Of a stretch of DNA of 64,000 nt, positions 30,798 through 43,360 are shown in pieces (the first letter of the stretch is position 1; every line of letters begins with the position of its first letter). Source of the DNA: Pleurostoma richardsiae. Lineage: Eukaryota > Ascomycota > Sordariomycetes > Calosphaeriales > Pleurostomataceae. Below the pieces are notes generated by a model. The model did not search any database and was not told the DNA's origin. It worked only from the letters and a program-made list of their open reading frames with translations. A program made the translations under genes and the position numbers. The stretch spans positions 124,001 through 188,000 of the forward strand of contig JANBVO010000035.1 in NCBI GenBank assembly GCA_030052745.1. The letters are read 5' to 3'.

Positions 30798-33408
30798 ATG
30801 GACGATAGGAAAAGACCAGCCGTTGGCACCGCCGATGATCTTGCGCCTCCCAGCAAGAGGCAGGCCGTGAATGGCAACAGTAAGTCGAGAGATGACGGCG
30901 TCGACACGAAGGAGGAGGCCTGGATTGAAGTAAGTCACGAGACAGCCTTGCCTCTTCTCCCTATCTCCATTTCGAGCCACGCTCTTCCTTCATCCTTCCA
31001 GGACGTGGGAGCGACAGGGGATACAGCCAAGAACACGTCAAGACACTTGTGTCGCGTCGCTGCGGGAGTTCACTCACGTGTTCGATGCTAATGCATGGCT
31101 TGCTGGCGACAGCATGCCGAGCTCTCAGGTCGTTCCCAGTCCCTTCACCCTCCCATTTGCACGTCCTTCTACAGCATTCGTCAGACCCACGATTTAAACA
31201 CATATAAGGCGCGGAAGTCTTGGGATCGCGTATGCTGACAACTGAGTTCGCAGGAATTCCAAAAGGGCGCCATCTACCGTCAGATGCAGGAATACAAGAG
31301 AGAAAAGAATACTGTTGAAGCGCGCCTCGAGGAAATATCTAGGCGATGCGAGCACTACGAAGATCACCTCAGAGTACTCGACGCTTGGTGGCTACAGGTT
31401 CGATGCTAACCCTACCCGCTTGCTTGATGTGTGGCTGAGGCTGACTCTCCCTAGCTTATCCAAGAGGTCGAGCTGCTTGTTGAAGGAACGGTAATATCAC
31501 AATCTGACTCTAAAGGTCGGTGCCCCTGCAATTCTTGAGAATCACATCTGTGCTAAATGTTCTCAGATTTCCCGACGTCTACAGAGCTTCACTTCAAGGA
31601 TAATCAGGATCTCCAGAGACACCTCGCAGATAAGGGCAAATCGATCAAGTCGACCCTTGAACCCTTGTTCACCCGCATTGCTACGAGACGAGGAGAGGTA
31701 AAGCCAGATGTTGCCGAGCTCGAATCCCAAGTAAAAGCTCTACTCGCCAATGAAAAGGAGTCTATCGTCAAGCTAGACAGACTGAGAAAGGAAAATGAGT
31801 CCTTGTCAGCACAGCTGGACAAAGCGACCTTGCGTTACATCAAAGCTGAGAAGAAGCTTGATCGAGCAAAGAGCGCCCAGGTCCAGAAGCTCGAGCAACA
31901 GGCCCTAGCTACCGCCACTGCCCGTCCAGCCGTCATCGAAAATGGTGTGGACGAGCATAAGACAGAGGTGAACAACGACGCCTTAGAGCTTCAGTATAAG
32001 GAAGCTATTGCCGTAGTTGCGAAGCAGAGGGAGCAGCTAGACTCGGCGTTCGCCGAGATCAAGGGCTTGCAGGAGGAGAACAGTACCTTTAAGGGTCGGA
32101 GAGAGAGCCTGACAGACGAAGATTACTCCCGGACTGAGGTGTTCAAGCAGTTTAAGAGCCAGAACGAGGACCTCATTAAGCGGATAAACCATCTGGAAGC
32201 TACGAATAAGCAGTTGCGGGAGGAGGCTGAGAAGCTGCAGGCTGAACGGACCTCGTTTCGAACACAGCTGGAGCGCGAGGCGCAGGCCGTGACTGGGGAG
32301 CTCGAGGACCAGATACAGCAGAAGGAACAGGATCTGACCCGCATCCGGTCCGCCAGAGACGAGCTTCTTGCCGACGTGAGCATCCGCAAGTCGAGCCAAG
32401 AACAGGAACGGGCTGCCTTCGAGCACATGAAGGAGCTGGTCAGCGCCAAAGAAGATCGAATTTCCGCCCTGGAATCTGAATTGGGCCGCCTGCGTCCTGG
32501 CGAAGATGCGACAATGTCCGACCCGCGTCCCGACCTTGAGGGTCTGTCTCCCGATGAGCTGAGAGAGAAGTATCTGAAACTTGAGAAGGACTTCGAGTCA
32601 ATCAATAAGGAGCTGCCCTCGATAGAAAAGGCTTACAGGAAGACTATGAGCCTTGCGCAGAAGAAGGTGATGGATTTTGCAGCATTGGAAGAGCGCATCA
32701 CGGTCCTTCTGCTCGAGAAGGGCAAAGCAGACCAGAAGTACTTTGCTGCACGGAAGGACGCGGACATTCGAAATAACGAGATTAAGGCCTTGCGGCATCA
32801 AAATGGCAAGAGCTCCGAAATCATTGCGCAACTGAAGGATGCCGAAGCACAAGCTCGCTCGTTGGTCAGTAATCTTGAGAAGCAACTCTCCGACCTGAAG
32901 CAGGCCAACATTGCCGTAATGGAGGAGAATCGGAATCTCAGGACAGCCAATGCAGACGCTCTCAGGCGCTCCGAATCGGTCAAGGCACAAATCAGCGACT
33001 TGACTAACCTTGTCAAATCGAAGGACGCGACAGTTGCTGCTGTGAGGGAGCGAGCAGCAGGTCAGGAATCCGAGGCCGAGCGGCTCAAAGTGCGGCTGGA
33101 AAACGTCCAAAAGGAACGAGATTCCTGGAAATCAAAGTGCCTGAGCAACTCATCGGAGGAAGAGGAAATGCTGAGGGTGAGTCGAGTCTCTTGTGCCAAT
33201 GCCAACAAGTGTATCTTTCTGACCGACATTCCAGAACTTCGCCCTCTGCTCGATATGCCGAAACAACTTCAAGAACACCGTTCTGAAGACGTGTGGGCAT
33301 GTCTTCTGCTCTACCTGTATCGAGAATCGGCTCACCAGTCGCATGAGGAAATGTCCAACTTGTAGCAAGGCGTTCGACAAGATGGATGTAATGGCGGCCC
33401 ATCTCTAA
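30798..33408 (+). CDS. bre1: E3 ubiquitin-protein ligase Bre1 (histone H2B)
   Basis: Five exons: 30798-30929, 31254-31397, 31455-31515, 31567-33176 and 33235-33408, giving 706 residues in frame. Intron 1 is long for this genome (324 bases) and intron 2 has a weak donor (GTTCGA). It begins [20 protein letters not shown] with a basic SKRQ segment. [20 protein letters not shown] opens the Rad6-interacting part, and residues about 110-640 are near-continuous coiled coil. The C-terminal RING is complete: C654-x2-C657, C669-x-H671-x2-C674-x2-C677 and C689-x2-C692 (CSIC, CGHVFC, CPTC). Bre1 with Rad6 monoubiquitinates histone H2B, a mark needed for H3K4 and H3K79 methylation and transcription elongation. 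Confidence 0.95.
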
Positions 33409-33838
33409 TGGAGCGTGATCTGCTGGCGGCCTAGGAAGGGCGGGCGGTTGTTGGTCAAACTGGTTGACGCATAGTCTAGCTTGTGGTATATATGGTCGGG
33501 ACTCGTCTGTTGTTGGATCGATGTACTTTTACTTCGACTGTAGGTTACAGGGGCTGTCTGGCCGGCAAGGCCACGACGAGGACAGAAGGGGCGGGTTGGC
33601 CTGCTGAAAGGTTCCAAGACAAGAGTCACAGTAAGGGCCATTGTAAGACGGCAAACACCGTCCCAGCAAGGCACTTTACATGGCAGATAAGGCAGACTAG
33701 GACCGTACGTGTATAAACTCCCTTGAGAATTTCCAAACGAGAACATCGCCCAAGCCACTGTTCACTGTTTCATTGTGACTGCTAGAAATGCCGTGCCTCC
33801 ACCTAAGGAGATCCATTGCTGCTGGCGTCGGTCATTTT
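33409..33838. other. Convergent intergenic region BRE1/SARAF
   Basis: A 430-base space between two 3' ends, holding their 3' UTRs. Nothing else is seen. Confidence 0.6.
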
Positions 33839-35024
33839 TCACCGCCGACTGGTCGAGCCGAATCCTGTGCTCTCGTACCGGGAAGCCGAGGTAGACCCCG
33901 AGCTGGAACCCGAACTAGACCTCGAAGGACCGGCGACCGGGCTGCCCCATGAGCTGCCATAGCCGCGGTTGTAGTCCTGCCGGCGATCGGAGTTGCGGTT
34001 TCCGGCGAGATACCCTGCAGCCGCGCCGCCGGCGAGGCCGCTCCAGAAGCCAGGTTGCCATCCACCCTGGCTATCTGACGGCTTCGTCCCCGGATACGGT
34101 GGCGGAGGATCGGTGTAGCCGGGGTAGCCACCGCCGCCGCCACCGCCACCACCGGGACCCCATCCACCACCACCCCCTCCGCCCCAGAAGTTGTTGCCTC
34201 CAGCTCTCCGAGGGCCCGGCCTCCGATTCTCATCGGCGCGAACGCACGCCGACCACACGATCCACGCAAGGACAGCGACGAAGACGATTCCGAACAGATA
34301 CGCGCTCCAGTCCGTGTCCCCGCCTCCTCCCCCGAACCAGCCGTCGCCCCCGCCAGCGAGCTCCGGCCAGCGCTCGGCCCCCCTCTCGGTCAGGGCGAGG
34401 CGGTACTCGACGGCGCAGCTGCCCTTGAGCACGTAGGGGTCGTCCGGGCCGGAGTAGCCCTCGCAGACGACCTCGGTGGAGCCGAGCTTGAGCTCCGGGG
34501 GCAGGGAGGCCTTGCAGGCCCACTGGACGTCCTCGGCGTCGTAGCTGTGGCCCTGGTTGACGCAGCGCATCAGGTCGACGCGGTGCTTGGCGCAGAGGGC
34601 CGGCGGGCCGGCGCAGCGCAGCTGCGGGACGGCAGGGACGCGGCGGTGGGTGGTCTGCTTGTCGCCGCGGAGGGTGAGGGACTCGACCTAATGGTTGGAG
34701 GGCGTTAGTCGCGGCTCTGACGCGGCTGGAGAATGGCTGGCGCGGGAAAGGGGTGGAAGCAGATAGGAGAAGGAAGAGATAGGGGCCCCCTCTGGCGGAC
34801 AGCTCGCCGGGGCTGTGCAGACCCCGAGGAACTGGCTGTCCGTTCGGAGGTCGGGCATTCGGTACCGCATACCCCAGGGTGCGGTGGTGAGATCAATCTG
34901 CGAGACGCGTACGTACCTCTGAGAGAAGGATTGCATTTCGAGGCTTAGCGGCCGCTGCGGACGACGTCGTAATACTCAACAAGAAGAAGGTTGGGTAGAG
35001 AAACGAGAGCAACAAGACATGCAT
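33839..35024 (-). CDS. Store-operated calcium entry regulator SARAF (TMEM66 family)
   Basis: Two exons: 35024-34917 (36 codons) and 34687-33839, joined across an intron with a GTACGT donor and an ATTAG acceptor, giving 318 residues. Exon 1 is a signal peptide (MHVLLLSFLYPTFFLLSITT) ending in Ala-rich sequence, then KPRNAILLSE. Exon 2 opens VESLTLRGDKQTTHRRVPAV, PQLRC and MRCVNQGHSYDAEDVQWAC, the hallmark of the luminal SARAF domain. One transmembrane segment follows (about residues 164-187; AYLFGIVFVAVLAWIVW), then a cytosolic Gly/Pro/Ser-rich tail with poly-Gly and PPPPYPG. SARAF is an ER membrane protein that limits STIM/Orai calcium entry in animals; in fungi, which lack an obvious STIM/Orai pair, its partner is unclear. 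Confidence 0.92.
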
Positions 35025-37476
35025 GACGTTCCGTTGCTTGTGCCAGGCAGCCACTTGAGATATGGTCTGTTAAGAGCACCGGGCGGGCTTCTGAGGCCTC
35101 GTGTAATCAACCTGAGAGTTGAAGGACAATTAGGGAGAGAAGAGTGCCCGCACCTGATGAGGGAACGGCTAGGAAGATGATCATATCACACGAGCAAAAG
35201 GACAAGTATCAAGTTGCGATCAGTCGTCTTGTCCGCGAAGGCGAATGGAAGGCAAGAGAGCACGAGGCTGAGGTAGGTAGAGCTAAAGGATGCAGCTCAT
35301 TGGTCCGAGTTCAACGCCACCTGCTGGCCAAGTGGCAATGAGGGGTACCACGTTTTGAGCATCTGCCTTACCTTACCTTAGGTACCTGCCTTACTGTATT
35401 GTACCTCCAGCTAAGGTAGAACGTTGAACCTCAGCACCAAGTAAGCCATATCTTGTAACCAAGTCAGTAGTAGTACTGGCTACGATGCAGTGCGTTGGCA
35501 AATATCGTCATATCGCAGTTCTACCATGAGCTGAGCAGAATCTGCTTTGCTGACGCGTGTGTTGCCCTCCTTCGTGTTGAGAGTTACCGCTTTCTTGTTG
35601 AGCAATTTGACCAAGTCGGCGTGTTAAGCCCCGTCCTCCGACAGAGCCAGAAGAGTGACAACACAGATGCCTGCCAACCCCTTGTCCGTAGGACGCATTA
35701 GTTTCAAGTCAGCGACGGGACGGATCGGCAAGTCGTGGAGACTTGTGCAGCTTCGCTTTCGATACGAAGAAGGTAGTCTTATCAGCATGCTCTGAGCCGT
35801 CTTCCGGCCAACTTGAGGAAGCTGACGCCCAAGTGTCCTGCTAAGTTGTGTTGCAAAGACTTGGCTCACTTAAGCTTATGGCGACTTGCGGGGGTGAGAT
35901 CTTTCATTGTGTAATTTCAGCCGCATCGACGACGATCTGCACGCACGTCCATGAGTTACACCCAAGAGAGGTCCCTACTACGCAAATTGTGGGAATAGGG
36001 GCCTTCTTGTAGCTTGGTGGGTTGCCTGTCACGCTTGAAGCTCAACCCTAACTAGTCACCGACTCGCTCTCGCTTCTGCCTTGCGTGTCTTTGAAGAGAT
36101 CCACAGTTGGCGCCGATTCACTCTCCCAATTTGACCCAAGACTGCGACAGCGGCTAACCCGATAGGATCCAAGACTGCGAGCTCTGTGTTTGCTGAAGAT
36201 CCGTTCACAATAACTGCAGATTATATGAATCACGCTTACCCAATATCAGCTAAGCCTGCCAGGAGAAAACGAATAATTCCAGGGAATTGCCCCAAAGAGT
36301 AAGAAACAGATGCCGCATGCGGTCTAGTGAGCCGGGCCCTTCGCGGAGTCCGATGCCCCGCGCCCGTCAGAGTGAGTCAACAAATCTGCGGCTGCAAATT
36401 CCCATCGCATGCAATCTGACACTCATTCCCGGCGGGCTGGCGACAAACGCTACCGTGTACGTAGTACGGGGGGGAAGTGTTGAGTCTATCTCCCACTGGC
36501 ACTACGCGTTCGGCCTTCGGACCCGAGCAGTGCGAACTACATCCTACCATCAGGATTCGGACTTTGTATCACGATAAGCCGGGCCTGTAGAAAGTCCCGG
36601 CGAGGGTCATGGAGGCGCAACATGCTGGCGCGTTGCCTCCCGGGGAGTTACGAGTCCACAACAGTATGCGATACACGGTGGAGTGAGTCTTCGGTCTGCA
36701 TACAGCACAATAACGAAATACCCAGGCCGTCAGCTATCCAAGGCTGTAGGGAGTAGTCCTTGTCGAAGTCATCACGGGCAGGCCGTCGGATGCTCTACCA
36801 ATCGCGTGAGAATGCGAACTGGACCGTGTGTACGAAGCGGAAGGTGATCTCGAGTGTAGCCTGGCCTTCGTCCCGTTCTAGCTCGCCGCACGATCGACCA
36901 TCATTGTGGGGTGGCTACTGTTGCTAAGCCCGGGCAAATCTTAACCGAATGCGCGTAGCCCTCCCCCCGGGAACTTGGTATCCGCTATCCTCCTTTGTGT
37001 TTTGCAGCGTGTAGGGGTAGCTTCGCAAGTATTCCGCACATCCATTTATAACTGGCAAGATTCCCTCGCTATCGGTAAGGTCTTCGTGCTAGGCAAGTGT
37101 CTAATTACTTCGAAGAACAGTACGGTTCAGTCTCCTCAAGACTGATCCTCTTTGTTTTGTTTCGCTTCGCCCTTCGTTTCTTCACTCTACCCTTCGTCCT
37201 TGCCACACCCAACTGCTTGTGCCTCGCACTCAGCCTAGGCAACCCGGCGCTCAAGTGGCATCACGAATCACACGGAAAGCCTCGAGTAGATGCGGGACCA
37301 GCTGTAATTCTTTGGGCTGGGCGCTCAACCCTGTTCTCTTTCCCCGTATCAACCTCCCTGCAGCTCGGACCCGACTCGGCCGTGCCTGCTGTTTCTGAGG
37401 CTGTCCTCTTTTGAAAACTTTCCATGACCCAGATTGCTGTTGCGCCAAGCAGCTGGGATCGTTCACATTCGACAAG
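35025..37476. other. Long divergent intergenic region SARAF/ABC transporter
   Basis: About 2.45 kb between two start codons. It holds a CTTACCTTACCTTAGGTACC cluster at 35367-35386, with more pieces to 35420. No reading frame shows a domain. The last 400 bases are CT-rich (TTTGTTTTGTTTCGC and similar), a plausible 5' leader for the transporter. Confidence 0.5.
35364..35420. repeat. CTTACCTTAGGTACC motif cluster
   Basis: Tandem CTTAC units run into a TTAGGTACC palindrome, with further TACCT and AAGGTA pieces within 60 bases. It belongs to the same short motif family as the elements near 21.0, 43.3 and 53.0 kb. Confidence 0.65.
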
Positions 37477-40400
37477 ATGGCGGAGATCAACGAGAAACCG
37501 AAGGCGCCCGCAAGAGAGTCTCGAGGCTCGTCTAGTCGGGGCGCCTCCACCGAGACGTCGCAGAAGGAAGCAGAACGCACTTTGAGCGCGCTGGAGAAGG
37601 CCGATTCCAAGGTCGTGCCGCCGGCTAAGACAACAGACGATGACCTCTACAAACACCTTCCCCCGGACCAGGCCGAGATCCTGAAGCGACAGGTCGTCAC
37701 TCCCGAGGTAAAAGTCGGGCTAATCACGCTCTACCGATACAGCACGCGGAACGATATCATCTTCATGACGATCGGGGGGATATGCGCCATAGCAAGCGGT
37801 GCCATCCTGCCGTTGATGACTGTCATCTTTGGTAACCTGCAGGGCACATTCCAAGATTATTTCTTGGGACAAGGTACCTACCACCACTTTATGCATACCA
37901 TGACGCACCTGGTTTTGTACTTCGTCTACCTGGCAATCGGCGAGTTCGTCACGACATATATCGCCACCGTCACCTTCATCTACACCGGAGAGCACATCGC
38001 TGCCAAGATCCGGGAGCACTACCTGCAGAGCTGTTTGAAGCAGAACATCGGCTTCTTCGATAAGCTTGGATCAGGCGAGATAGTTACTCGTATCGGGGCC
38101 GACACCAACCTCATCCAGGAGGGTATATCCGAGAAGGTGGCTCTTACCCTGGCTGCCCTGGCAACATTTGTGACGGCCTTCATCATTGGCTTCGTCGAGT
38201 ACTGGAAACTAACCCTTATTCTCTCATCCACCGTCTTTGCCCTCCTCTTTTGCATGGGCGGCGGCTCACGGTTCATCGTCAAGTACAGCAAGCAGAACAT
38301 CGACGCTTATGCTCAGGGAGGCAGTGTTGCAGAGGAGGTTATCAGCTCCATCCGTACCGCAGTTGCTTTTGGAACCCAGGACCGACTCGCCCGCCAGTAC
38401 AACACCCACCTCATCAGAGCTGAAGGGTTTGGCTTCAGGGTTAAGGGAGCTATCGGTGTGATGGTCGCCAGCATGATGTGCATCCTCTTCCTGAATTACG
38501 GTCTTACCTTTTGGATGGGCAGTCGATATCTGATAGACCATGTCCTTTCGCTGTCCAAAGTCCTGATCATCGGCATGTCCGTCATGATCGGTGCCTTTAA
38601 CCTCGGAAACGTGGCTCCACATGTCCAAGCCTTCACGACTGCTGTGGGCGCCGCTGCCAAGATCTACAACACAATCGACCGCCAGTCCCCTATTGACAGC
38701 TCTTCCAGCGAAGGTGACATGCCTGACCATGTGGAAGGGAACATCGTCCTAGAGAACGTGACGCACATCTACCCCAGCAGACCTGAGGTGGTGGTCATGG
38801 AGAACGTCAACCTCGCGATCTCGGCCGGCAAGACGACAGCGCTCGTCGGTGCGTCTGGTAGTGGAAAATCGACCATCATCGGGCTTGTAGAGCGGTTCTA
38901 TGAACCGGTCTCTGGACGAGTGCTTCTGGATGGACACGACGTCAGAACTCTCAACATCCGGTGGCTTCGTCAACATATGTCGCTAGTCTCTCAGGAGCCC
39001 ACGCTTTTTGGAACCACAATCTACAACAACATCCGCCACGGTCTCATTGGAACGAAGCACGAACATGAAAGCGAGGAGAAGCAAAAGGAGCTCATTGAGG
39101 ATGCTGCCAGGAAAGCTTTTGCCCACGACTTCATCACGGCGCTTCCCGAGGGCTACGAAACCAATGTTGGTGAACGTGGATTCCTCCTCTCCGGTGGACA
39201 GAAGCAGAGAATTGCAATTGCACGCGCTATAGTCTCTGATCCCAAGATCCTGCTGCTCGATGAGGCAACGAGCGCTCTAGACAGCCGCAGCGAAGGTGTT
39301 GTGCAGGCTGGTAAGTTGCTAATCACTGTCCCTAATTTGAGCGTGAAATGCTAATTTTTCCCAAGCTCTCGAACAAGCTTCTGAGGGAAGGACGACCATC
39401 GTGATTGCCCACCGTCTGTCGACCATCCGGGATGCCCACAACATCGTAGTGATGAGCAATGGCAAGATTGTCGAGCAGGGAACCCATGACGAACTCCTGG
39501 AGAAGCGGGGCGCATATTACACCTTGGTCTCCGCGCAGACCGTGGCTGCAGTGAATGAGCTGTCTGCTGAAGAGGCGGACGCTATCGACGAACAGGAGGA
39601 GAAACTGATCCGCAAGATGTCGTCGAACAAGGAGGCCGACCCTCAGGGTTTCACGGCTGATCCGGACGACAATATCGCAGACAGGCTGAAGCGCACTGAG
39701 ACGGCTCAATCCGCGTCGAGCAGGGCGCTCCGAGAGCGCAAGACAGCCGAGGCCGAGAAGAAGTACTCGCTCTGGACGCTGATGAAGCTCATCGCCTCGT
39801 TCAACAAGGATGAATGGCACCTTATGATTGTAGGGTTGGTTTTCTCGGCACTTTGCGGAGGGGGAAATCCTGTGTCGTCTATTTTCTTCGCCAAAATCAT
39901 CACCGGCCTGTCGGTCCCGGTCACCCCAGAGCACATTCCGCACATCAAGCATGAGGCTTCGTTCTGGAGTCTCATGTACCTCATGCTTGCCTTCTCCATG
40001 CTTATCTGCTTCTCGGTCCAGGGCGTCATCTTCGCAAAGTGCTCGGAACGCCTCGTCCACCGCGTTCGAGATCAGGCTTTCCGGGCCATGCTCCGCCAGG
40101 ACGTGGAGTTCTTCGACCGTGACGAGAACACGGCCGGTTCGTTGACGTCGTTCCTGTCGACCGAAACCACTCACGTCGCTGGGCTCAGCGGTGTGACTCT
40201 TGGCACCATCATTATGGTTACGACGACTCTGGTCAGCGCCCTCACCCTTGCTCTTGCTATTGGATGGAAGCTGGCCTTGGTCTGCATCTCCACAGTCCCA
40301 GTCCTCCTTGCTTGCGGCTTCTTCCGCTTCTGGATGCTTGCTCATTTCCAGAGGCGCGCGAAGAAAGCGTACAGCGACTCCGCCAGCTTTGCTTCTGAAG

Positions 40401-41159
40401 CTATCACAGCTATTCGGACGGTTGCGTCTCTGACCAGGGAAGACGACGTTCTCAACTTCTACAAGGAGAGCCTCGACCGGCAGCAGCGTGTCAGTCTCAT
40501 TTCCGTCCTCAAGTCTAGTCTGCTCTACGCCGCCGCGCAGTCCTTCATGTTCTTGTGCCTTGCCCTTGGCTTCTGGTACGGCGGTACCCTGATCGCCAAG
40601 TACGAGTATGGCATGTTCCAGTTCTTCGTCGTATTCATGTCGGTCATCTTCGGCGCGCAGAGTGCCGGAACGGTCTTCAGCTTCGCCCCCGACATGGGCA
40701 AGGCCCAGCACGCCAGCGCCGAGCTCAAGACCCTGTTCGACCGGAAGCCGACGATCGACACCTGGTCCGAGGAGGGCGACAAGCTCGAGTCCTGCGACGG
40801 CATGATCGAGTTCCGCGACGTGCACTTCCGCTACCCCACGCGGCCCGAGGTGCCAGTCCTGCGAGGCCTGAACCTCTCGGTGCACCCCGGCCAGTACGTC
40901 GCCCTGGTGGGCGCCAGCGGCTGCGGCAAGAGCACCACGATCGCGCTCCTGGAGCGGTTCTACGACCCGCTCGCGGGGGGCATCTACATCGACGACAAGG
41001 AGATCAGCTCGCTGAACGTCAATGACTACCGCAGCTTCATCGCGCTGGTCAGCCAGGAGCCGACGCTGTACGCCGGCACGATCCGCGAGAACATCCTGCT
41101 GGGCGCGACGCACGACGTGACGGACGAGCAGGTCGAGTTCGCGTGCAAGGAGGCCAACA

Positions 41160-41192
<33 letters not shown>

Positions 41193-41542
41193 TCGACACC
41201 GTCGTGGGCTCCAAGGGCACGCTGCTGTCGGGCGGGCAGAAGCAGCGCGTGGCCATCGCGCGGGCGCTGGTGCGCGACCCCAAGGTCCTGCTGCTGGACG
41301 AGGCGACGTCGGCGCTCGACTCGGAGTCGGAGCACGTGGTGCAGCAGGCGCTGGACAAGGCGGCCAAGGGCCGGACCACCATCGCGGTGGCGCACCGGCT
41401 CAGCACGATCCAGAAGGCGGACGTCATCTACGTGTTCGACCAGGGGCGCATCGTCGAGCGGGGCACCCACAACGAACTGATGAAGCGCAACGGGCGGTAC
41501 GCGGAGCTGGTTAACCTGCAGAGCCTGGAGAAGCACCGATGA
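37477..41542 (+). CDS. Full-length ABC multidrug transporter (MDR/ABCB type)
   Basis: Two exons, 37477-39310 and 39366-41542, give 1336 residues. The start ATG in GACAAGATGG is favoured over the upstream TTG-opened extension. Layout is TMD1-NBD1-TMD2-NBD2. NBD1 has Walker A GASGSGKST (about residue 459), signature LSGGQ (about 571) and Walker B ILLLDEATSALD (about 591). NBD2 has GASGCGKST (about 1127), LSGGQ (about 1232) and VLLLDEATSALD (about 1250). Both Q-loops (VSQEPT) and H-loops (IVIAHRLST, IAVAHRLST) are present, so both sites look catalytically complete. Relatives are plasma-membrane pumps exporting hydrophobic drugs and toxins, or steroid/peptide exporters. The single intron lies just after Walker B of NBD1. 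The 3' 850 bases have a much higher GC3 than the rest of the gene. Confidence 0.95.
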
Positions 41543-42390
41543 TCGAAAAAATCATGGTAGCGACAGGGCGACGGAGGCGCCACGGCCGTGGCATCGGCAA
41601 AGCGGCGGCGGCGACGATCGTCATTAATCGGATCTGGGGTGCGGCCGCGGCACGTGGCGGGCGGAACGCCAGTCGGGGATTTTCTGGGGGGCCGGCAGAT
41701 CGCTCTTGGCGGGATCGGCGACGCAACTCCTCCAGCGGGCTCCTCTGCTTGACATCGCGGCATACTATCTCTTTTTCTTTTTAATCGTTTGTACCTGTAC
41801 ATTTCCTACTTGAGGGCGCCATCATCGGGCCCCGTATATACCCGCGACCTGCGAATCGTTCCTTTTCCTTTACCAAGCAACTTGCATCTCGAAGGCGTTA
41901 GAGGACACTGCTCAGCTCTGTATAACTGAGCCAAAAGAAGAAGAGGATTGCGGGTTCAGACATGCCGCTCCACCGTGAGAGAGAAGAAAGGATTTCTGGA
42001 GTCATAGATCATGCTCTCTTGCTAGATAGTTTTGATGGAATCCACTCTAAAGCATCAAACCCGGGGCACGCGAGATCGTAGATTGTCATGCGCATTCTAT
42101 CATGTATCCCCAATAAGCGAAAGGTTAGCAGGTTTAACGAACAGAGATAGGCTAGTCGGCGCCGGCTTTTGCACCAATGATGATAGCGTCTTCGACAAGC
42201 GACGCCCGGTTGGCTTCACAGCACTCCGCCTGGACTATCTTTCAGCTCAAAACACGTGTATAACGTGTCGGTTTCTCTCTGTCGTGGTCTGACACTTACC
42301 CATGACCAGAGCTTCGGTTCTGTTTCTACAGTGGGCCCCTTTGGCCTAAACTGGGGTCAGATCCAGCTCTCTGGTCTCGAGCCCTGACAG

Positions 42391-42416
42391 AGACTGTCAG
42401 ACTGTCAGACTATCAG
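42391..42416 (+). repeat. Short tandem repeat, about 9 bases x 3
   Basis: Three imperfect copies of ACTGTCAGA lie end to end in non-coding sequence. Confidence 0.6.
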
Positions 42417-43330
42417 CCACTCTGTCCGTATAGACAGAGAGGCTCGTCGTCCAGCCTGGCTCATGCTAAAGCACCGCCACAAAATCTCGGTCATCGCTGA
42501 TGCCCATCCATCCTTAGCAGTCAGGGCGTGATACAAACGTATCTTGCGTATTTTGTCAAGCGTCGGTTGAGGCCACACCGGCAAGCCGGCAAACAAGAGC
42601 GACGTTGAAACAAGAAGCACGCACAGGGAGGGGGCAACCGTGACACCGCAGACGGTGTCTCTCCTTGATCTGCCGTGCTCGGTGGACCACGAAGCACAAG
42701 CTATGACTGAGGCACTTCGTCCCTCAGGGTGTGTTCCGGATGGGGCTCCCCTCCGAGGTCTGGCGTACGGTGCACCGGGCATCCTTTAGTGATACCACCA
42801 CACAGACGGTCGGTCGAGGAGATGAGGTATTACGTGGCCACCCCTCCGGGGCATCTGCTCTCCGGCGCCTCCACGTGTCTGGATTGGGAAGCGTGCCACG
42901 ATAGAGGATCGGATATCGATCGATAATCCCCAGGCTCGATGATATTAAAGCAGAAAAGAAAAATACCACGTAGCAACGAGGAAGTGGTACCCGTTCGCTG
43001 CCGTCATGGAGAGACCGTTGGATTGGGCAGCTCGACTCGGGTTAATTTCGCGCCAAGGAGGGCTGGGCTGGGGTGGTAATTGGATAGCCCTGGCCCGCCG
43101 AGAGAGAAATCCAATATTTCCCCTGCGAGATTGCAGCCATCTCGGCCTTGGCATTGAACTACCCCCAGGCACCGCAGCGGCAGCACACCACCCTCCGCAA
43201 GCGCTGATCCGGCAGCTTCCAGTCCTGGATCGACTCGAATCGATGCAGGTACAGAGCGAAATGCTTCCAGGTGTTGTCCCGTACCTCTTGGTAGGTAGCG
43301 ATGTCAACAACACGCCGATTCTTGGTTTTA

Positions 43331-43360
43331 GGTAGAGCTACCTACCTTAGGTAGGTGTTG
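43331..43360. repeat. CTACCTTAGGTAGG palindromic motif
   Basis: CTACCTACCTTAGGTAGG forms a near-perfect palindrome followed by more GGTAG pieces. It is a member of the dispersed ACCTA/TAGGT family in this window. Confidence 0.65.

Noticed and set aside
37411-37476. N-terminal extension of the ABC transporter opened by TTG
   Set aside because: Fungal nuclear genes rarely start at TTG. The ATG at 37477 has a good context and begins a typical family N terminus.
39332-41536. 734-codon open frame on the minus strand opposite the ABC transporter
   Set aside because: It mirrors the GC-rich codon use of the transporter and has a Arg/Val/Asp-heavy composition typical of antisense shadows, with no domain. 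The plus-strand frame has complete ABC motifs.
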